From: Planctomycetota bacterium
Lineage (GTDB): Bacteria; Planctomycetota; Phycisphaerae; Tepidisphaerales; Tepidisphaeraceae
Length of the DNA: 18,156 nucleotides
Direction: 5' to 3'
NCBI GenBank assembly: GCA_029777755.1
Contig: JAKORQ010000313.1
Span: 1 to 18,156, forward strand
Shown: positions 14,578 to 18,156 of the stretch, one piece after another
Layout of the letters: each line of letters starts with the position of its first letter
Numbering within the stretch: the first letter of the stretch is position 1
The notes under the pieces: model-generated
Database searches by the model: none
Told to the model about the DNA's origin: nothing
What the model saw: the letters and a program-made list of their open reading frames with translations, nothing else
Made by a program: the position numbers and the translations under genes

Positions 14578-15351
14578 ATGGGTTTGACAAGCACCCCGCC
14601 GGAGGCAACAGTCAGTAACGTGACCACCCAACAGACAACCGCGCCGGACACTGAACCGCTCATCCTGGTCGACAGCGTTGATTTCGCTTACTCCGACAGG
14701 CTGGTGCTGAAGCGCATCAATCTGCAGATCATGCGCGGTAGAACAGTTGGAATCATAGGTCCCAACGGTGGGGGCAAGACCACGCTTATCCGTCTTATGG
14801 TGGGCCTCCTTAAGCCGACGCGCGGCGTAATACGCATAGCCGGCCTGCCGGTGGAGCAGGCGGCCAGGGAGGGGAACATCATCGGCTACCTGCCGCAGCG
14901 GCTGGAACTCAACCGCGACATGCCGCTTTCCTGCCGACAGCTGATGAAGCTGTGCGGCCGGCATAGCTGCCCCCCCGACTGGGACATGGAATTGCTTGCC
15001 TGCGTGGGACTGGAGGATTTGTCCGACCGCCCCATAGGGGCGCTTTCCGGGGGGCAGTTCCAGCGGCTGCTGATCGCGCGGGCGCTGGCCTCCTCGCCGC
15101 AGCTGCTGGTGCTCGATGAACCCACCACGGGGATCGACGCCGAGTCGCGCGAGCAGTTTGTCCAGCTTCTGCGTCGGCTCAAGCAGCAGCTCAACCTGAC
15201 CATCGTGATGTCGAGCCATGATCTTCATACCGTGCACCAGCTATGCGATGAGGTGGCCTGCCTGAACCTGACAATGCACCTGCACCAGTCGCTGCGTCGG
15301 CCCCCGGCTACATCAGATTTCTGCAATCTCAAAGAGATCAGTGAAGGTTGA
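14578..15351 (+). CDS. ABC transporter ATP-binding protein, metal (zinc/manganese) type
   Basis: This 257-residue ATPase carries every motif: Walker A GPNGGGKTT (61-69), Q-loop Q107 in YLPQR, signature LSGGQ (156-160), Walker B LLVLDE (176-181), D-loop GID and H-loop H214. The C-terminal CLNLTMHLHQSLRRPP resembles the CLNxxxHxHGxP tail of ZnuC-like metal importers, which suggests zinc or manganese. No permease or solute-binding gene follows; an intrinsic terminator ends the unit about 100 bp on. The ATPase therefore works with partners encoded elsewhere, or is a relic. The ATG at 14578 is used, but it has no Shine-Dalgarno. A GTG at 14620 has GGAGG 14 bp upstream and would also keep the whole domain. 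The gene diverges from the kinase across only 20 bp. Confidence 0.88.
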   Translation: MGLTSTPPEATVSNVTTQQTTAPDTEPLILVDSVDFAYSDRLVLKRINLQIMRGRTVGIIGPNGGGKTTLIRLMVGLLKPTRGVIRIAGLPVEQAAREGNIIGYLPQRLELNRDMPLSCRQLMKLCGRHSCPPDWDMELLACVGLEDLSDRPIGALSGGQFQRLLIARALASSPQLLVLDEPTTGIDAESREQFVQLLRRLKQQLNLTIVMSSHDLHTVHQLCDEVACLNLTMHLHQSLRRPPATSDFCNLKEISEG

Positions 15352-15421
15352 TTTGGGATCGAGAATCCTTACGATGTCGCAAATTATCCAGGATTATCTT
15401 TCCGATCTTCCTGATTCCTCC

Positions 15422-15458
15422 TGTGGCGGTCGGCTTAACGGTCGGCCGCCGCATTTTT
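15422..15458 (+). terminator. rho-independent terminator after the ABC ATPase
   Basis: A 13-bp stem (15422-15434 with 15441-15453) pairs throughout, counting three G-U pairs. The loop TTAACG is 6 nt, and TTTTT follows at 15454-15458. The stem is very GC-rich. It is 71 bp after the stop codon. Confidence 0.88.
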
Positions 15459-15552
15459 CTCCTACCTCAGTATCTCACAGAGATGAACCAGCTCGACTAT
15501 AGCGGCAGCGGAAGATAAGCAACAACTATCTTCAAGCGCGAAAAACGATAGA

Positions 15553-16302
15553 ATGCCCGCAGCGCGCCCGATGGTGCTGTTGGAAACGAGCGCTGTAGCG
15601 AGCCTAGACTTCCCAGAAGTGAAGCATCACGCAACCATTGATCCACAGGTATTTATCGAGCTTGTGCGCGAACCTTTGCAGCGGGGCGATACCGTCGCAT
15701 TGGCGCACCTGATCAACCAGCGCTGGTCGCACGACCAGATCATGGACCTGCTCGAGTCGCGCGATGCTGACGCCCGTAAACTCGCCGCATTGGCGCTAGG
15801 ATTTGTAGGAGATGTCCGCTCAATTACCGCGCTGGCGGCCTGTCTGCGCGACCCGGATCCCATGGTGAACCAGATGGCCGAGCACGCCCTGTGGACGGTA
15901 TGGTTCCGTGCCGGTTCGCAGGCAGCCCAGGAGCGCGTGCAGCTTGGCTCGGAGTACCTCTCTCGTAAACAACTGGACAAGGCCATCCAGGAGTTCAGCA
16001 CCGCCATCCGCCTGGATCCCACCTACGCCGAGGCGCGCAACCAGCGGGCGATCGCCTATTACCTCAGCGAGGACTATTACGCGGCGATCGACGATGGCGA
16101 GATGGTTGTAAAGTTGATGCCATCCCACTTTGGCGCCTGGTCGGGACTGGGGCACAGCTACGCCCACCTTGGCCACACGAAACGGGCGCTGTGCTGTTAC
16201 CGCAGGGCACTGGGGATCAACCCCTACCTGCACTGCGTCCGGCAGATCATCAACGAGATCCAGGCCGGACAATGCATCTGTAGAATCGACCACGTCGCAT
16301 AA
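15553..16302 (+). CDS. HEAT-repeat plus TPR-repeat protein
   Basis: This is a 249-residue soluble helical scaffold. Residues ~60-117 hold HEAT-like repeats (DARKLAALALGFVGD, then a LRDPDPMVNQMAEHALW unit). Residues ~127-228 hold three TPRs (about 127-160, 161-194, 195-228), seen in EFSTAIRLDPTYAEARNQRAIAYY and CYRRALGINPYLH. Such proteins mediate protein-protein contacts; there is no catalytic motif and no signal peptide. It is probably cytoplasmic. The start is uncertain: a TAGAAT hexamer (15549-15554) overlaps the ATG at 15553. If that is a -10 box, translation would have to begin at the second Met (15571, MVLLETS). Neither has a Shine-Dalgarno. The terminator upstream separates it from the ABC gene. 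The partner is unknown. Confidence 0.78.
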   Translation: MPAARPMVLLETSAVASLDFPEVKHHATIDPQVFIELVREPLQRGDTVALAHLINQRWSHDQIMDLLESRDADARKLAALALGFVGDVRSITALAACLRDPDPMVNQMAEHALWTVWFRAGSQAAQERVQLGSEYLSRKQLDKAIQEFSTAIRLDPTYAEARNQRAIAYYLSEDYYAAIDDGEMVVKLMPSHFGAWSGLGHSYAHLGHTKRALCCYRRALGINPYLHCVRQIINEIQAGQCICRIDHVA

Positions 16303-16766
16303 GTTCCCTCCTTTCACACTTCCAGCAGACTGAACAGAAAAACAGATAAGTCCAGCCAGGTTGGATTCCTCAATCATCTGAAAAAGGCACGATGGGACTG
16401 AGGCGCGCAGGCACGAAGGGCGTTTTGCCGGCTTGGGTTGACGGTCATAGCGATTTCACATGACGCAACCAGTGAGAAGCGCCGGCGTTGCGCATGTTTC
16501 CTCTTTTAGCACGAATAAACGAAGAGGATGGAAGCAACGAAGAGCTCCCACAGTGCCTTAGCTCCAGAAGCGTATCTCCGCCGAGGATCACCTTACCTCC
16601 CGCAGTTCCGGCGGAATTGCTCTATTTCTCTGTGCCTCTGTGTCTCTTGTGGTTCACCAACCGCCTGGCAATTCCATGCAACAGTTGTGTTGCCGCCGGG
16701 CGCCTCGCGGTATACTGCCGCTTCCTCCGCGCGGTCGCGGACACGTGTTTCACAGGAGTCACTGGA
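16303..16766. other. 464-bp gene-free stretch with dispersed-repeat-like sequence
   Basis: I see no supportable gene here. The frame of the next gene stays open back to 16488, but those residues do not look like its family. An inverted repeat, TCCTCTT (16499-16505) with AAGAGGA (16522-16528), encloses 16 nt. Two CTCTGTG copies at 16628-16634 and 16636-16642 belong to a CT/GT-rich block of the kind often dispersed in intergenic DNA. The promoter for the oxidoreductase is near the right end. Confidence 0.5.
16690..16716 (+). promoter_or_regulatory. putative promoter of the Gfo/Idh/MocA gene
   Basis: TATACT at 16711-16716 is a good -10. TTGCCG at 16690-16695 is a possible -35, with a rather short 15-bp spacer. 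The resulting leader of about 45 nt contains the ribosome binding site CAGGAG. Confidence 0.45.
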
Positions 16767-17879
16767 ATGGCTGACAAGGTAAGAGTAGGCGTTGTCGGGT
16801 GCGGCAAGATCTCGGGCGCGTACCTGGGCATGGCCAAGAATTTCCCCATCGTCGAGATCGCGGCTTGTGCCGACATCAACTGCGAGGCGGCGAAGCAGAA
16901 GGCCGCCGAGTTCGGCATCGCCCGGGCCTGCAGCGTCGAGGAGCTTATCGCCGACCCGAACATCGACGTGATACTCAACCTCACCGTGCCCAAGGCGCAC
17001 GTGCCGATCGCCATGGCCGCCCTCAATGCCGGCAAGCATACCTACGCCGAGAAGCCGCTTGGCATCAATCGCGAGGAAGCGGTTCCGATGATGGAGCTGG
17101 CGGCGAAGAAGAACCTGCTGATCGGCTGCGCTCCTGACACGTTCATGGGCGCCGGCATCCAGACCGCCCGCAAGCTGATCGAAGATGGCGCGATCGGCCG
17201 GCCGGTAGCGTTTACGGCCTTCATGCTCTGCCCCGGGCATGAGAGCTGGCACCCTTCGCCGGAGTTCTACTATGAAGTCGGCGGCGGGCCGATGTTCGAC
17301 ATGGGCCCGTACTACCTCACCGCACTGCTCAACCTGCTTGGCCCGGTGAAGCGCCTGACCAGCTCGGCCACCATCGCCATTCCCGAGCGCACCATCACCA
17401 GCAAGGAAAAGTACGGTAAGAAGATACAGGTGGAGACTCCCGACCATATCGTCGGGACCATGGACTTCGAGAACGGCTGCACCGGCGTGATCGCCACCAG
17501 CTTTGCCACCTGCTTCAGCCCGTTCGACTGGAAGAACCCCATCACCATCTTCGGCACCGAGGGCACGCTCAAGGTGCCCGACCCGAACCAGTTCGATGGC
17601 CCGGTCTACATCCAGACCATCGGCGACTCGGAGTATCGCGAGGTGCCGCACACCTTTGTAAAGGGCTATGGCCGATCGGTTGGCCTGGCCGACATGGCGT
17701 ATGCCATCAAGTATGGCCGGCCGATGCGGGCCAGCGGGCAGCAGGCCATGGCGGTGCTCGACCTGATGCAGGGATTCCTTGAGTCTTCCGACTCGGGCAA
17801 GGCCTTTACGCCCACCGTGCCCTACGAGAAGCCGAAGCCGATGCCGGCCGACCTGCCCTTCGGCACGCTGGATCAGTAA
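16767..17879 (+). CDS. Gfo/Idh/MocA family oxidoreductase
   Basis: This 370-residue enzyme has an N-terminal Rossmann domain that opens RVGVVGCGKISGAYL (GxGxxG-type site at 8-13). Residue D36 in ACADIN probably contacts the cofactor ribose. AEKPLGI holds the catalytic EKP motif with K96. The C-terminal domain has GGGPMFDMGPYYLTAL (172-187). Here the usual DxGxH reads D178-M-G-P-Y-Y, so a tyrosine stands where many members have the catalytic histidine; whole subfamilies share this. These enzymes oxidise or reduce sugars and inositols with NAD(P); the substrate is unknown. No signal peptide is seen, so it is cytoplasmic. The start at 16767 has GGAG 9 bp upstream, and homology begins there. The longer frame from 16488 is rejected. 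It stands alone, with purM 110 bp downstream. Confidence 0.92.
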   Translation: MADKVRVGVVGCGKISGAYLGMAKNFPIVEIAACADINCEAAKQKAAEFGIARACSVEELIADPNIDVILNLTVPKAHVPIAMAALNAGKHTYAEKPLGINREEAVPMMELAAKKNLLIGCAPDTFMGAGIQTARKLIEDGAIGRPVAFTAFMLCPGHESWHPSPEFYYEVGGGPMFDMGPYYLTALLNLLGPVKRLTSSATIAIPERTITSKEKYGKKIQVETPDHIVGTMDFENGCTGVIATSFATCFSPFDWKNPITIFGTEGTLKVPDPNQFDGPVYIQTIGDSEYREVPHTFVKGYGRSVGLADMAYAIKYGRPMRASGQQAMAVLDLMQGFLESSDSGKAFTPTVPYEKPKPMPADLPFGTLDQ

Positions 17880-17900
17880 GCCTGCTGGCTTGGGAAAAAC

Positions 17901-17935
17901 GCGCCATGGGGTCGCGCAATGCGGCTTCATGGCGC
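17901..17935 (+). repeat. short inverted repeat after the oxidoreductase gene
   Basis: GCGCCATG (17901-17908) is perfectly repeated inverted at 17928-17935, around a 19-nt loop. No T-run follows, so it is at best a weak hairpin, perhaps a factor-dependent end. It starts 21 bp after the stop codon. Confidence 0.35.
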
Positions 17936-17952
17936 TACCGTTTGCACGGTGC

Positions 17953-17980
17953 TTGCTCTTTGGCTCCAAGCCACTAAAAC
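17953..17980 (+). promoter_or_regulatory. putative promoter of purM
   Basis: TTGCTC (17953-17958) and TAAAAC (17975-17980) are 16 bp apart. Transcription would start within a few bases of the ATG at 17990. No Shine-Dalgarno is present, which again suggests a leaderless message. Confidence 0.35.
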
Positions 17981-17989
17981 TCCGGCAAT

Positions 17990-18156
17990 ATGAGCTCTCT
18001 TTCCTACGAGCAAAGCGGCGTTAATTACGATGCCCTCGATGCCTTTAAGCGGGCCTGCCAGAAGGCGGCCGCTACCACCACCAGTGCGCTTCAGCAGCAT
18101 GGCCTGTCTGAGCCTGCCAGGATTCGCGGCGAATCGGCCTACCTGATCGAGACGCC
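17990..18156 (+). CDS. purM: phosphoribosylformylglycinamidine cyclo-ligase (AIR synthetase), 3' partial
   Basis: Fifty-five codons are visible before the right edge cuts the gene. The protein starts MSSLSYEQSGVNYDALDAF, which matches the SYxxAGVDxxAxxxF opening of PurM. It then reads FKRACQKAA (19-27) and IRGESAYLIE (45-54), like planctomycete versions. PurM closes the imidazole ring in purine synthesis, using ATP to turn FGAM into AIR. The catalytic and ATP-binding regions lie beyond the window, so the call rests on the N-terminus only. The ATG at 17990 has no Shine-Dalgarno and lies 9 bp after a -10-like TAAAAC. An ATP-grasp-free PurM/ThiL-like relative is the main alternative. Confidence 0.72.
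   Translation, partial: MSSLSYEQSGVNYDALDAFKRACQKAAATTTSALQQHGLSEPARIRGESAYLIET

Noticed and set aside
16488..16766. N-terminal extension of the oxidoreductase by 93 residues
   Set aside because: Family homology and a good ribosome binding site place the start at 16767; the extension lies in repeat-like DNA with a promoter in it.
16593..17969. 458-residue open frame on the minus strand
   Set aside because: Although long, it is antisense to the oxidoreductase and has Arg/His/Gly-rich sequence with no recognisable fold.

Overview
The window is GC-rich, gene-dense bacterial DNA that most likely comes from a planctomycete, probably of the Phycisphaerae. This lineage is an inference from four traits seen together. 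One protein ends in a PEP-CTERM sorting signal. A second begins with the LERRLLL-type N-terminal motif common in planctomycete surface proteins. Several genes have GTG or TTG starts or lack a Shine-Dalgarno sequence. The purM-like start at the right edge resembles planctomycete versions. I see no rRNA, tRNA, CRISPR array, transposase, phage gene or recognised defence system.

Layout, left to right. A 5'-truncated PEP-CTERM protein with about twelve 50-residue beta-strand repeats (2-2533) is followed by a gamma-carbonic-anhydrase-like protein (2633-3142) and csrA (3300-3539), all on +. On the minus strand follow a zinc-ribbon protein with one membrane segment (3547-4119) and a secreted agarase-like glycoside hydrolase (4216-6294). 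A GNAT acetyltransferase (6386-7144) diverges from the hydrolase. Next comes a surface protein with a CARDB-like domain and six FG-GAP/VCBS repeats on an exact 50-residue period (7380-8738), flanked on both sides by related ~150-bp elements with inverted-repeat ends. A minus-strand SAM methyltransferase (8925-9644) diverges from a three-helix membrane protein (9736-10701). That gene ends in a tail-to-tail overlap with a secreted planctomycete-type hypothetical protein (10679-11284, minus). tilS (11305-12285) shares a 20-bp bidirectional promoter with the latter and overlaps the 3' end of a large membrane histidine kinase (12221-14557, minus). A metal-type ABC ATPase (14578-15351) diverges from the kinase and ends in a strong intrinsic terminator. 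A HEAT/TPR protein (15553-16302), a 464-bp gene-free stretch, a Gfo/Idh/MocA oxidoreductase (16767-17879) and the first 55 codons of purM (17990 onward) complete the window.

The genes do not form one pathway. Housekeeping genes (tilS, purM, csrA) are mixed with envelope and sensing genes: two surface proteins, an exported hydrolase, a sensor kinase without a regulator and an ABC ATPase without a permease. Genes are mostly single, with divergent or convergent pairs rather than long operons. Several starts sit directly behind a -10-like hexamer, which suggests leaderless or nearly leaderless transcripts.

The most unusual structure is the pair of degenerate inverted-repeat elements around the FG-GAP gene, followed by the mixed 7-8TM plus extracytoplasmic sensor architecture of the kinase. 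I found no convincing new multi-gene system.
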